Part shown: piece after piece, positions 42,795-53,400 of the stretch | Position numbering within the stretch: position 1 is the first letter of the stretch | Layout of the letters: each line of letters opens with the position of its first letter | Assembly: GCA_007695015.1 (NCBI GenBank) | Contig: REEN01000058.1 | Span: forward strand, 1 to 64,000 | Length of the DNA: 64,000 nt | Reading direction: 5' to 3' | DNA from: Marinilabiliales bacterium | GTDB lineage: Bacteria; Bacteroidota; Bacteroidia; Bacteroidales; PUMT01 | The notes under the pieces: generated by a model | The model's database searches: none | What the model saw: the letters and a program-made list of their open reading frames with translations, nothing else | Told to the model about the DNA's origin: nothing | Made by a program: the position numbers and the translations under genes

Positions 42795-45176
42795 ATGTCG
42801 AGGAGAATATACCTGGGAGTCGGACTACTTTCAGCATCAATAATTGCTTTCCAGTTGACGCTGATGCAGGTGCTTTCAATAATCCAGTGGAGTCACTTTG
42901 CATATATGGTCATCTCGGTTGCACTGCTGGGCTTCGGGGCAAGCGGCACACTCCTGGCGCTGACCAGGGATTGGTTCGTCAGGAGAATTGAACAGGCCCT
43001 GCCCCTGCTGATGGTTCTGTCGGGAGCTTCCATGTCTCTTATGATGCTTGTCTCCTCCACAGTTTTCGGAAGCTTTGATTCTTACCTTCTGTTTGTTGAC
43101 CGGAGCCAGATCATCACTCTGCTAATTACATATTTTGCTTTCTTCATTCCTTTCTTTCTGGGTGCAACAGCCATAGGACTGGTCTATATTAATTATGTTG
43201 AGAAAATTGGCACGCTCTATTTTGCCGATCTTATAGGATCGGGTATCGGGGGATTACTGATACTGCTTCTGTTCTGGATTTTTTCTCCTGCGCAGCTCCC
43301 ACCGGCAATCGGACTGCTGCCGGTTATTGCCGGGTCGGTCATAATTAGCCGTAGATTGCTAAAACGCTTTGTCCCCCTGCTGGTTGCCGCATTGATATTG
43401 CCCATTGTGCTGGTTATCAGACCTCCTTCCCTGCCTATGTCGGAGTACAAAAGCCTTTCCGGGGCACTAAACCTGCCTGACGCCGAAATTATCATTGAGA
43501 AAAGCAGTCCCTACGGTCAGCTTAATGTTGTAAGATCCCCGGCACTCAGATACGCTCCAGGCTTAAGCCTGACATTCCAGGGCATGGTTCCTGTACGTGA
43601 CGTCATATTCAACAACGGAAACTGGTTCGGCCCTGTTGTAGAATGGTCTGAAACAGACACGAGCCATTTCCTTGGCTATACCACTAACCACCTGCCGCAT
43701 ATAATCGGCAAGCCTGAAAACCTGCTGCTCCTTGATGCGGGTACGGGACTCTTTGCAGCACATGCCCTGACAGCAGGGGTTAAGAATATAACTGCCGTTG
43801 AGCAGAACAGGGTGGCAGTCGGCCTGCTGAAAAATGAACTTGCCTGGATGATCGATTCAATGTATAATCTTCCGGCGGTCAACCCGGTAAATCTTCATTC
43901 CCGGAGCTACCTGCTTGCCGACGATAATCTTTACGACCTTATTGTGCTGCCCACTTCAGAGACTTTCGGCGGAACCTCGGGCATTAACGCTCTTGAAGAA
44001 CAGTATATTATGACACTCGAGGCCCTGGGTGAAATGCGGGGAAGATTATCCGATAACGGCATGATCGCCATCACATCATGGATGGACTACCCGCCCCGGA
44101 ACACACTGAAGCTGCTTGCAACCCTTGTTGAGGCGCATGAGGCTGCAAGCAGCTCTCCTGTCACCAGCCACATTGCAGCGATCCGGGGATGGGGAACCAT
44201 AACCTTCGTGCTGAAAAAATCACCTGTCACCCCCGACGAAACCGAAAGGATCAGGGAGTTTTGCCACAGGATGTATTTCGACCCGGTGTTGCTTCCCGGA
44301 CTTGATGCAGATGAAAGGTCTGTATACAACCATCTGCAGGATGAAGATTTTTTCGTCTATATTGATAATATTATGTCGGCAGCAGAACGGCAAAATTTTT
44401 ACAGGGAATATGATTTCAACATAAGACCTGCAACCGACAACATCCCCTATTTTTCGCAGTTCCTTAAGCTGAGCCGTTACAAAAGAATGGAAGAGGTCTT
44501 CGGACAGTCCACCGTGCCCTTTCTTGAGATCGGTTACCTTGTTGTGATTATTACATTCCTGCAGATAGCAGCCGCAGCGATCATACTGATTATACTTCCG
44601 TTATTCGCAATAGGGTGGAAAGGGGGCGGCAAGGCCTACACGGTTTTGCATTTCAGTGGTATCGGACTGGGATTCATGTTTATCGAGATAACACTTATCC
44701 AGCAGTTCATCCTCTATTTTGGGAACCCAATCTATGCCGCTGCCGCAGTGCTGAGCGGGATGCTGATCTGCTCAGGCGGCGGAAGCCTTGTCTCATCCCG
44801 CATTGGAACAGGATCAAGGGATATTGCAAAGGTGCTTGCCCTGGTAATATTTTTCATACTGCTATACACTGTCTTTCTGACCCCGCTGTTAAGACTGACA
44901 ATCAGCCTGCCACTCCTGCTTAAGATATTTCTTTCGATCCTCTTTATTTCGCCTGCTGCTTTTTTCATGGGCATGCCATTCCCGCTTGGTCTCCGAAAGC
45001 TTTCAGTACATAACAGAAGCCTCATACCATGGGCGTGGGGAATTAACGGCTGCCTGTCAGTTATAAGCACCGCCCTTGCCACCATAATTGCCGTGGAAGC
45101 CGGTTACCTGGCTGTGATGCTTATTGCTGCATTCTCTTACGGACTGACCATGGCAGCTAACTTTATCAGACTATGA
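42795..45176 (+). CDS. Multi-pass membrane protein with spermidine-synthase-like methyltransferase domain
   Basis: 793 residues: about seven membrane spans (1-about 200), a cytosol- or periplasm-facing Rossmann domain (about 230-560) with LLLDAGTGLFAAHALTAGVK and VEQNRVAVGLLK, and another set of spans (about 565-790). The Rossmann half resembles spermidine synthase (Spermine_synth), but the usual catalytic Asp of the Asp-Xaa-Xaa-Asp loop is not obvious, so polyamine formation is doubtful. Fusions of this domain to transporter-like helices are common in bacteria but uncharacterised. Overlaps the downstream gene by 4 bases. Confidence 0.8.
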   Translation: MSRRIYLGVGLLSASIIAFQLTLMQVLSIIQWSHFAYMVISVALLGFGASGTLLALTRDWFVRRIEQALPLLMVLSGASMSLMMLVSSTVFGSFDSYLLFVDRSQIITLLITYFAFFIPFFLGATAIGLVYINYVEKIGTLYFADLIGSGIGGLLILLLFWIFSPAQLPPAIGLLPVIAGSVIISRRLLKRFVPLLVAALILPIVLVIRPPSLPMSEYKSLSGALNLPDAEIIIEKSSPYGQLNVVRSPALRYAPGLSLTFQGMVPVRDVIFNNGNWFGPVVEWSETDTSHFLGYTTNHLPHIIGKPENLLLLDAGTGLFAAHALTAGVKNITAVEQNRVAVGLLKNELAWMIDSMYNLPAVNPVNLHSRSYLLADDNLYDLIVLPTSETFGGTSGINALEEQYIMTLEALGEMRGRLSDNGMIAITSWMDYPPRNTLKLLATLVEAHEAASSSPVTSHIAAIRGWGTITFVLKKSPVTPDETERIREFCHRMYFDPVLLPGLDADERSVYNHLQDEDFFVYIDNIMSAAERQNFYREYDFNIRPATDNIPYFSQFLKLSRYKRMEEVFGQSTVPFLEIGYLVVIITFLQIAAAAIILIILPLFAIGWKGGGKAYTVLHFSGIGLGFMFIEITLIQQFILYFGNPIYAAAAVLSGMLICSGGGSLVSSRIGTGSRDIAKVLALVIFFILLYTVFLTPLLRLTISLPLLLKIFLSILFISPAAFFMGMPFPLGLRKLSVHNRSLIPWAWGINGCLSVISTALATIIAVEAGYLAVMLIAAFSYGLTMAANFIRL

Positions 45177-45865
45177 GCATGGACAGAAAATATTATATGA
45201 GCCATTTAAGAAGATATACATGCGTACTGGCTGCCATCTTTTTTCTGCCGGTAATATCATGCAGGGGTGAAATAAACAGAAGTGTATCCGTTTCCGGGGA
45301 AGAAGAACGGCCATATAATGTATATGTTATTCAGGAATTCTGGCATACCGGTATAGTTTTCAATATTGCCGATGTTGATCCTGATATCTGGCCCGAGATT
45401 GAGATGTACAGCGACCGCAACCATATTGACGTTGGATGGGGCGATGAAAAATTTTACCAGGCGCCGGGAATTCCGGTTCATCTTGCTGCCAGGGCGGTAC
45501 TGTGGCCTACACAAAGTGTGATGCAGATCTATGCCTTCAATCTTCCTGTAGAATCGGCATATGGAAGTGAAAGCAGGAAATTGCGCATACCACTTACCGG
45601 TGAGCAGTTCAGGGAGCTGAAACGTTACATCGCCGAAAGCTACATTCATGATGATGACGGCTTTCCTATTACCAGTGAGGCATATGGGGAAACAGACCAC
45701 TATTTCCTTGCCACAAGGAAATACCATCTCTTCAGAACCTGTAACACATGGGTGGCACGAGGTTTCAGGGAGGCCGGACTTGATACAAGGAGCTTTCTGG
45801 TGCTTAACGCCAACCAGCTCTACCGGCGGTTGTCACGGTTACCGGGAGCAGAGTTTGTTGAATAG
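45173..45865 (+). CDS. TIGR02117/DUF2459 family lipoprotein
   Basis: 230 residues, start overlapping the upstream stop in ATGA. The N-terminus has a hydrophobic stretch ending in PVISC, a likely lipobox, if translation begins at either of the first two Met residues. The conserved core NVYVIQEFWHTGIVF, HIDVGWGDEKFYQAP and the C-terminal RTCNTWVARGFREAGL identify the DUF2459 family, originally named for genes near urease. The function is not known. Cys/His in NTWVARG and WHTG look like an active site of an amidase or transpeptidase-like fold (inference). Confidence 0.8.
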   Translation: MSMDRKYYMSHLRRYTCVLAAIFFLPVISCRGEINRSVSVSGEEERPYNVYVIQEFWHTGIVFNIADVDPDIWPEIEMYSDRNHIDVGWGDEKFYQAPGIPVHLAARAVLWPTQSVMQIYAFNLPVESAYGSESRKLRIPLTGEQFRELKRYIAESYIHDDDGFPITSEAYGETDHYFLATRKYHLFRTCNTWVARGFREAGLDTRSFLVLNANQLYRRLSRLPGAEFVE

Positions 45866-45868
45866 GGC

Positions 45869-47203
45869 CTACCTTACGGGACTCAAAGGGCTGGTTTCAC
45901 GTATAAATATGAACGAGTCGTACCTTTCCGGCAGAATTGTCGGCACATAGTTGCCTGTCTCATGGCGGGGATTGTAAACAACCCCTATTGCCCGGTGTCC
46001 CCTGAATTCATTTAGTTCAGGCTTACTACGGTCCTCTTCGTCAAAAACAAGGTAGAACTGCTCATAATCAACATGTCCGAATATATATTCATAGCTCCCT
46101 TCCATTCCCCGGGGAACCGTCATTCTTTGCATATCCGACCCCCAGCTGCTTCCTGCATTGACCCTGCCGGTATAGGTACCGAAACCGTTGATGAACACAT
46201 TGTCATGGCCAAGCTCCTGCCTGCTGAGCATGCCTATATTGACCATATTCTGGTACCTCATGACAGTTGCGCGGGCATCACCGACATGTGTATTATGGGC
46301 CCAGACTACACCCCTGGCATCTTCACCGTACCAGCTGAGAAGTCTTTTCACGGTTTCCCACATATGGGTTGCCCGGCTGTTCCAGGAAGAGGTATTATCA
46401 GTCACTGCAAGCCTGAAAAAATCCTCTGCATTCTTTACCACATAAGCATTCTGTTTGGCCCTTCTGAATTCATCAATGTTTTCATCATCCACTTTTTGGG
46501 CCAGTTCCGTTAAAAGGCCGGCCACATTACGCAGGTCATCCTCACAGGAACGGTGTCCCCTTCCGACTACAGCCCTTGCATATACCCATTCATCACGGTC
46601 ATAGGCAGCAAAGCATTGCATGCTCTGGCTTATCACATCATGATGCTCACTGAGGTTTTTTTCAGAATACCTGAGAAGGTCATCCATCGCCTCCCACTGT
46701 CCGTATACGTCCATGCCATAAAACCCGACCTTATCCTCTTCCGGCAACTGATCGTTATATTGCCTCAACCATTCAGCCAATTCTTCAATATCTGTATTTC
46801 CCCACATCCATTCAGGCCACCTGTCGAAACGGCGAAGCACCCTTCTGGCCGATGATGGCGCTCCCTGACGCCCTTTAACATACTCATTCAGCCTGTAAAT
46901 AGAGGCCCAGTCACCTTCAACTGCAACAAACGAAAACCCCTTCTCCTTAATCAGGCGCCTGGTGATATCAGCCCGCCATGAATAAAACTCCGATGTGCCG
47001 TGCGAGGCCTCGCCCAACAAAACCAGCTTCCTGCCACCGGCAAGTTCAATAATGCCGTCGAGGTCGCCGGCATCCTGAACGGGAACAGCCTTGCGAGAGA
47101 AGTATTCAATCAGTCCGTCAGCTCCGCTATCCGGGGCACTGCCCGAAAGGAGAAAAAAAGATATGAAAACAGGAACAAGCTTTAATGAAGTATTAAATCT
47201 CAT
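45869..47203 (-). CDS. Erythromycin esterase family protein, exported
   Basis: 444 residues with a signal peptide (cleavage near SGSAPDSG). The family core is present: LLGEASHGTSEFYSWRADIT, VAVEGDWASIYRLNEYVKG, FYGMDVYGQW and VVWAHNTHVGDAR, with the expected catalytic Glu and His pairs. Members of this fold include Ere macrolide esterases and succinoglycan-locus proteins; most are of unknown substrate, so no resistance function is claimed. Convergent with the TIGR02117 gene, divergent from argR. Confidence 0.88.
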   Translation of the reverse strand: MRFNTSLKLVPVFISFFLLSGSAPDSGADGLIEYFSRKAVPVQDAGDLDGIIELAGGRKLVLLGEASHGTSEFYSWRADITRRLIKEKGFSFVAVEGDWASIYRLNEYVKGRQGAPSSARRVLRRFDRWPEWMWGNTDIEELAEWLRQYNDQLPEEDKVGFYGMDVYGQWEAMDDLLRYSEKNLSEHHDVISQSMQCFAAYDRDEWVYARAVVGRGHRSCEDDLRNVAGLLTELAQKVDDENIDEFRRAKQNAYVVKNAEDFFRLAVTDNTSSWNSRATHMWETVKRLLSWYGEDARGVVWAHNTHVGDARATVMRYQNMVNIGMLSRQELGHDNVFINGFGTYTGRVNAGSSWGSDMQRMTVPRGMEGSYEYIFGHVDYEQFYLVFDEEDRSKPELNEFRGHRAIGVVYNPRHETGNYVPTILPERYDSFIFIRETSPLSPVR

Positions 47204-47267
47204 AATTTTAATTTTTAAAATCTAATTTTCATAAAAGTAGGTAAAAAACGCACATTATAAAAATATA

Positions 47268-47302
47268 TGCATATATTTGCATTCAAAATGTATAAATATG
47301 CG
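47268..47302. promoter_or_regulatory. Two ARG boxes at the argR promoter
   Basis: Box 1 TGCATATATTTGCA (47268-47281) and box 2 TGTATAAATATGCG (47289-47302) fit the ArgR consensus TGMATWWWWATKCA at 13 and 12 of 14 positions. Their centres are 21 bases apart, as in paired E. coli ARG boxes that bind one ArgR hexamer. Box 1 contains the -7 element TATATTTG and box 2 ends 2 bases before the argR ATG. Confidence 0.72.
47272..47279 (+). promoter_or_regulatory. -7 element for argR
   Basis: TATATTTG, a full match to TAnnTTTG, embedded in ARG box 1 so that ArgR binding would block RNA polymerase. Leader about 20 bases. Confidence 0.5.
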
Positions 47303-47304
47303 TC

Positions 47305-47778
47305 ATGAACAGAATAGACCGGTTGCTGAAGATAAGGAAGCTTATAAAAAACAACAGCATCAGAAGTCAGGACGAACTGCTTAACATGCTAACTTATAGT
47401 GGTTACAGCTACACCCAGGCAACTCTCTCAAGAGATCTTAAACTTCTCAGGGCGGGAAAGAGACCTGATAATGAAAAGGGACTGGTATATTTCCTCCCCG
47501 ATGATGAACCATCTGATTCCGATAATGAATTATTGATGAAAGATGCAATGAACCAGGGTTATCTTTCAATCGACTATACAGGGAATATGGCTGTTATTAA
47601 AACCCTGCCCGGCTTCGCAAGCGGAATTGCATACAGGATCGACGGACTTAAGGCATTTGAGATACTCGGAACCATCGCCGGCGACGACACAATCCTTGTA
47701 ATTGCACGAGAAGGAATATCCAGGAGAGATCTTGACCAGGTTCTGAAGGCTGCAATACCAGAAGAGCGGCAGGTATAG
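47305..47778 (+). CDS. argR: Arginine repressor
   Basis: 157-residue ArgR: N-terminal winged helix (about 1-70) with SQDELLNMLTYSGYSYTQAT and LSRDLKLLRAGK, then the C-terminal trimerisation and arginine-binding domain with GDDTILVIARE. It senses arginine and represses biosynthesis genes. Two ARG boxes overlap its own promoter, so it is autoregulated, and argG, argH, gltB and gltD follow on the same strand. The N-terminal sequence is more diverged than that of E. coli ArgR. Confidence 0.92.
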   Translation: MNRIDRLLKIRKLIKNNSIRSQDELLNMLTYSGYSYTQATLSRDLKLLRAGKRPDNEKGLVYFLPDDEPSDSDNELLMKDAMNQGYLSIDYTGNMAVIKTLPGFASGIAYRIDGLKAFEILGTIAGDDTILVIAREGISRRDLDQVLKAAIPEERQV

Positions 47779-47841
47779 CCGCAATTTACCAGCAAAAATA
47801 ATTTACCAGGCTTAATTCAAACCATAAATTTATTATCTGTT

Positions 47842-49077
47842 ATGACTAAAGAAAAAATTGTTCTTGCCTATAGCGGCGGACTTGACACCTCGGTTATACT
47901 AAAGTGGCTCATTGATGAAGGATATGATGTAATTGCCTATATAGCCGATGTAGGCCAGGATGACAATTTTGACGAAGCGAGGGAGAAGGCCCTGGCTATT
48001 GGGGCGTCAAATGTATATATTGAGGATCTCAAGGAAGAGTTTGTTACAGGTTATATATTTCCGGCAATAAAGGCAAACGCTGTGTACGAGAGCCGGTACC
48101 TGCTCGGTACTGCACTGGCAAGGCCCCTTATTGCTAAAAGACAGATTGAAATAGCAGCAGCCGAAAATGCGGGTTATGTATCGCATGGTGCAACTGGCAA
48201 AGGGAATGACCAGGTAAGGTTTGAACTTACCTATTATGCACTTAACCCCCGCATAAAGGTTTTTGCACCCTGGAAAAACAAGAAATTCCTCGACCGGTTC
48301 AAGGGGAGGACTGATCTGCTGAGTTATGCCGGGGAAAAGGGAATTCCTGTAAAGGCGACCCTTAAGAAGCCATACAGTGAAGATGACAACCTGATGCACA
48401 TCAGTCATGAGGCCGGAATACTTGAAGATCCGGGATATAAGGCCGGGAAGGATATAATATCGCGCATCATGATGCCCCAGGATGCACCTGACAGCGAGAC
48501 ACACCTATCCATCACATTCAAGGACGGCGATCCGGTCAGGGTTTCAAACACCGACGACAACACAGAAAAAACGGGCGCCCTGGAACTGTTTAATTACCTT
48601 AACACATTGGGAGCTGAAAACGGCATTGGCCTCCTCGACATGGTTGAAAACAGGTATGTTGGCATTAAATCCCGCGGGGTCTATGAAACTCCGGGGGCAG
48701 AGATACTTCTGAAAGCACACATGGATATTGAAGGCATTGCAATGGACAGGGAGGTGATGCGGCTGCGAAACATGTTATCGCCTATATTTGCCGAACTCGT
48801 TTATAACGGATTCTGGTTCAGTCCGGAGATGGAGTTTCTGATGGCCGCTGTAAACAAGAGCCAGGAGCTAATTGACGGTACAGTTCACCTGACACTGTAT
48901 AAAGGCAACGTGATGATTGACGGACGGGAATCACCCAGTTCGCTTTACGACCAGGACCTTTCAAGTATGGACCTGGAGGGAGGTTTCAACCAGCAGGACA
49001 GCGAAGGGTTTATAAAGATCAACGCGATCAGGCTTATGGCCCATCACGCCATAACCGTATCAAGACAATCATCCTGA
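47842..49077 (+). CDS. argG: Argininosuccinate synthase
   Basis: Joins citrulline and aspartate using ATP, 411 residues. The PP-loop is [28 protein letters not shown] and [20 protein letters not shown] are further signatures. It starts 63 bases after argR and 2 bases before argH starts, so the three are probably one transcript under ARG-box control. Confidence 0.97.
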   Translation: MTKEKIVLAYSGGLDTSVILKWLIDEGYDVIAYIADVGQDDNFDEAREKALAIGASNVYIEDLKEEFVTGYIFPAIKANAVYESRYLLGTALARPLIAKRQIEIAAAENAGYVSHGATGKGNDQVRFELTYYALNPRIKVFAPWKNKKFLDRFKGRTDLLSYAGEKGIPVKATLKKPYSEDDNLMHISHEAGILEDPGYKAGKDIISRIMMPQDAPDSETHLSITFKDGDPVRVSNTDDNTEKTGALELFNYLNTLGAENGIGLLDMVENRYVGIKSRGVYETPGAEILLKAHMDIEGIAMDREVMRLRNMLSPIFAELVYNGFWFSPEMEFLMAAVNKSQELIDGTVHLTLYKGNVMIDGRESPSSLYDQDLSSMDLEGGFNQQDSEGFIKINAIRLMAHHAITVSRQSS

Positions 49078-49079
49078 CA

Positions 49080-50411
49080 ATGAAGCTTTGGGAAAAAGGA
49101 AAGAAAACTGACAGGCTTGTAGAGGAATTTACAAGCGGACAGGACCGTCAGCTCGATCTGATGCTCGCACCCTGGGATGTATTAGGCACCATTGCCCATG
49201 TAAGGATGCTGGAAAAATCAGGCTTGCTTTCATTGAGCGAGCTCGTGAATCTGGAAAAAGAACTGAAAGCGATCTATGCCAGGGCTGTTTCAGGCGAATT
49301 CACAATTGATGAGGGTGTCGAAGATGTCCACTCCCAGGTGGAGATCCTGCTGACAGCGGCCCTTGGTGAAACTGGTAAAAAAGTCCATGCTGCAAGATCC
49401 AGAAACGACCAGGTGCTGGTTGACCTGAAACTGTTTACCAGGGCCAGGTTAAAAGAGATCTCTGAACAGATGGTTGTATTGTTCAACACCCTGCTGCGGC
49501 TCAGCAACAGGTACAAGGATGTGATGATGCCCGGATACACCCATATGCAGGTTGCCATGCCTTCATCCTTTGGCTTGTGGTTCGGTGCATGGGCAGAATG
49601 CCTTGTTGACGACATGATATTAATTGAGGCGGCATACAGGGTGGCTGATCAGAATCCGCTCGGATCGGCAGCCGGTTTTGGCTCCTCATTTCCCGTCGAC
49701 CGTGAAATGACAACATCCCTGCTGGGCTTCGGCAACATGCATGTGAATTCCGTAAATGCCCAGATGAGCCGCGGCAGGATGGAAAAAACTGTTGCATTTG
49801 CACTCGGCACAGTTGGCTCTACACTTTCAAGGATGGCCGGCGAAATATGCCTTTATAGCGGACAAAACTATAGGTTCATGGAGCTTCCTGAAGAATTCAC
49901 CACAGGTTCAAGCATCATGCCGCATAAGAAAAACCCCGACATATTTGAGCTGGTACGCGCCAGGGGAAACAGGCTGCAATCGGTACAGGCAGAGATATCC
50001 ATTATATGCACCAACCTGCCTTCAGGGTACCACAGGGATTATCAGCTTATCAAGGAGACCTACCTTCCGGCCTTCGGCCAGCTTGCAGATATTCTTTCGG
50101 TTACAAACAAGGTGGTGGATCAGATTAGGGTTAATCCTGACATACTGAACGACCCCATATACAGGGACCTCTACAGTGTGGAAGAAGTAAACAGGCTGGT
50201 AATTGGCGGAATGCCATTCAGAGATGCCTATCGTACCGTGGCTGATAATTTATCGGAAGGCGCTTCTGCCCCTGCTGACATGATCAGGCATACACATATC
50301 GGCAGCACTGGCAACCCGTGCAATGAAATGATCCAGAAGAAGATGGAAAGGATAATGGCGGGGTTTGATTTCACCGCCGCCGAAAAAGCGATAGCCGGCC
50401 TGCTTGAGTAA
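49080..50411 (+). CDS. argH: Argininosuccinate lyase
   Basis: Splits argininosuccinate into arginine and fumarate; fumarase/aspartase superfamily, 443 residues. The signature GSSIMPHKKNPD with the catalytic Ser region and HAARSRNDQV are in place; DVHSQVEILL and YTHMQVAMPSSFG also match. It follows argG by 2 bases and precedes gltB by 21. Confidence 0.97.
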   Translation: MKLWEKGKKTDRLVEEFTSGQDRQLDLMLAPWDVLGTIAHVRMLEKSGLLSLSELVNLEKELKAIYARAVSGEFTIDEGVEDVHSQVEILLTAALGETGKKVHAARSRNDQVLVDLKLFTRARLKEISEQMVVLFNTLLRLSNRYKDVMMPGYTHMQVAMPSSFGLWFGAWAECLVDDMILIEAAYRVADQNPLGSAAGFGSSFPVDREMTTSLLGFGNMHVNSVNAQMSRGRMEKTVAFALGTVGSTLSRMAGEICLYSGQNYRFMELPEEFTTGSSIMPHKKNPDIFELVRARGNRLQSVQAEISIICTNLPSGYHRDYQLIKETYLPAFGQLADILSVTNKVVDQIRVNPDILNDPIYRDLYSVEEVNRLVIGGMPFRDAYRTVADNLSEGASAPADMIRHTHIGSTGNPCNEMIQKKMERIMAGFDFTAAEKAIAGLLE

Positions 50412-50432
50412 CCGGGAGTTATTTTCTTTGAT

Positions 50433-53400
50433 ATGACAAACACCAGTATGAAAAATAACGGACTTTACTCACCTGAAAACGAACACGACAGCTGCGGAAT
50501 AGGTTTCGTTGCAAGTATCAGGGGGAAAAAAACGCATGACATTGTTGAACGGGGACTGGAGGTGCTGCTGAATATGACCCACAGGGGTGCTGAAAGTGCC
50601 GACAATGTGACCGGTGACGGTGCCGGCATCATGGTACAGGTTCCCCACGAATTTTACAGTGCACAGACAAAAAACCTTCCCCCTGCAGGCCACTACGGCA
50701 CCGGATTGATCTTCCTTCCAGGCAACAGCGCTGACCGGGAAAAGTGCGAGGAGATTCTACTCTCACAGGTGCATGAAGAAAAACTCGGGGTCATATCTCT
50801 GCGCGATGTTCCTGTGAACAACAAGGCTCTGGGCGAAACAGCCCTTGCAACAGAACCATATATTAAGCAGATTTTCATTTCCGGCAATCATGAACAGGAT
50901 GACATGGAGCGTAAGCTGTACGTCATAAGAAAGCTTGCCGAGAATACAATCAGGAACTCAGGGATCGGACAGAAAGAGTGGTTCTCTATCCCCAGCCTCT
51001 CAACAAGGGTGATCGTATACAAGGGGATGTTCACACCGGAACAGTTGAAAGCATACTATCCGGACCTTGCCGACAATCTTTTTGCAAGCGCTATCGCTCT
51101 TGTCCATTCAAGATTCAGTACAAATACATTCCCCGCCTGGGGTCTTGCCCAGCCTTTCAGGTACCTTGCCCATAATGGGGAAATCAATACAATAAGGGGG
51201 AACCGTCTGTGGATGCAAACCAGGGAATCACTGCTGAAGACAGATCTTTTCGGCAGCGACCTGCAAAAACTCTTTCCGGTCATTGAACCAGGAAAGAGCG
51301 ACTCTGCCTCGCTTGACAATGTACTGGAGTTTCTGGTGCTGACAGGGCGCTCACTTCCTCATGCCCTGTCAATGCTGGTACCTGAATCATTCAATGACAA
51401 GAATCCGATCCCGGGAAGCCTGAAAGACTATTATGAATACCACTCCACTATCATGGAGCCATGGGACGGGCCAGCGTCACTTCTGTTCTGCGACGGAAGG
51501 TATGTTGGGGGAACACTCGACCGCAACGGGCTTCGTCCTTCACGGTACCTGATAACAGATGATGATATGATAGTTATGGGTAGTGAAACCGGGGTGCAGG
51601 AATTCCCGCCTGACAGGATTAAGGAGAAGGGAAGGCTAAGGCCGGGCAAGATACTGCTTGTGGACACAAAACTTGGGGTAATAATCTCTGATGAGGAGCT
51701 GAAATCGCAGCTTTCAAAGATGAATCCATATGGTAACTGGCTACGGGATAACCGGCTTGAACTTGAGAATATTGAAATTAAGGAGAGGGTTCCATCAGGA
51801 ATGGGAAGTAACTATCCTTTATGGATGAAAACTTTCGGTTATACGAGGGAAGATATTGAGGATATGATAAAGCCAATGTGCATTGATGGCAAGGAGCCTA
51901 CCTCCTCGATGGGTAATGACACCCCTCCTGCCCTTTTGTCTGACAAGCCTCAAAGGCTCTATAATTACTTCAGACAGCAGTTCGCGCAGGTAACAAATCC
52001 GGCTATCGACCCGATAAGGGAGGGTCTTGTAATGTCACTCACCAATTACATTGGGTCACTCAACAAGAATATCCTGGATGAATCACCCAGTATCTGCAAG
52101 CTTGTCAAGTTTAAAAGCCCCGTTATCATAAATACCGACCTGAAAAAGCTCAAAGACCTTGATCAATCTGGTTTTTCACACCGGGAACTCAGTATGTTAT
52201 TTGATCCGGCAGGAGGAAGCCGTGCAATGGAATCTGCACTTGAAAAGCTTTGCGCTGATGCAGAAAAGGCAGTGGATGAAAAGGTGAATTTCTTAATACT
52301 GACTGACAGGGGAATTGGTCCTGACCTGGCACCGGTTCCTTCACTCCTTGCAGTATCGGCAGTACACCATCACCTTATCCGCTCAAAGAAGAGGATGCAG
52401 ACTGGTTTGATCGTAGAGACCGCCGAAGCCCGGGAGGTTATGCACTTTGCACTGCTGCTTGGATACGGGGCAAGTGTGGTTAACCCTTACCTGGCATTTG
52501 CCGTGATCGATGAACTGTCTAAGAAAGGAGAAACAGGGCTTGAATATAAGAAAGCCAGGGAAAACTACATATTGGCAATAGACAGCGGCATATTGAAGAT
52601 CCTCTCAAAAATGGGTATTTCAACCCTGCGGAGTTATCATGGCGCCCAGATCTTTGAGTGCCTGGGCATATCGGAAGAGGTTGTAAACCGGTACTTCAAC
52701 GGCACCGCCTCCAGTATAGGCGGTATCGGCCTTGACGGCATCGCCGCTGAAGCTGCCAAACCTCACCAGCAGGCATTCGCAGCTTCAGGGTCAGAAAACG
52801 GCTTTATGCCGGTTACCCAGGGATATTATTCTTTCAGGATGAACGGAGAGCATCACGGATGGAATCCTGAGACCATAAGCCTGCTGCAATGGGCTGCAAA
52901 AAATAATGATTATGACAAATACCGTGAATACAGCTCCCATGTGTACCTGGAAAACCGCAAACCGTCGTTTCTGAGAGGATACCTCGATATCAGGAAAAAC
53001 CCGGTGCCCATTGACGAAGTTGAACCTGAGGAGGCTATCCTGAAAAGATTTGTAACCGGTGCCATGTCATATGGCTCCATAAGCAAGGAGGCACATGAGG
53101 CCCTTGCAATCGCTATGAACCGGATTGGCGGCAGGAGCAACACCGGTGAGGGAGGTGAAGACCCTGGCCGATACAGTGCCGGATCCGGCCATGAAAACAG
53201 GAGAAGTGCCATCAAGCAGGTCGCATCAGGCAGGTTTGGCGTTACAGCCGGATACCTTGTCAATGCCGACGAGATCCAGATAAAAATATCGCAGGGGGCA
53301 AAACCTGGTGAAGGCGGACAGCTTCCCGGATTCAAGGTAAATAATATAATTGCGGGGCTCAGGAATTCAACACCGGGCATAACTCTTATCTCTCCTCCCC

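Noticed and set aside
45869-47203. Macrolide resistance gene
   Set aside because: Erythromycin esterase family membership alone does not show resistance; the protein is exported and the substrate unknown.
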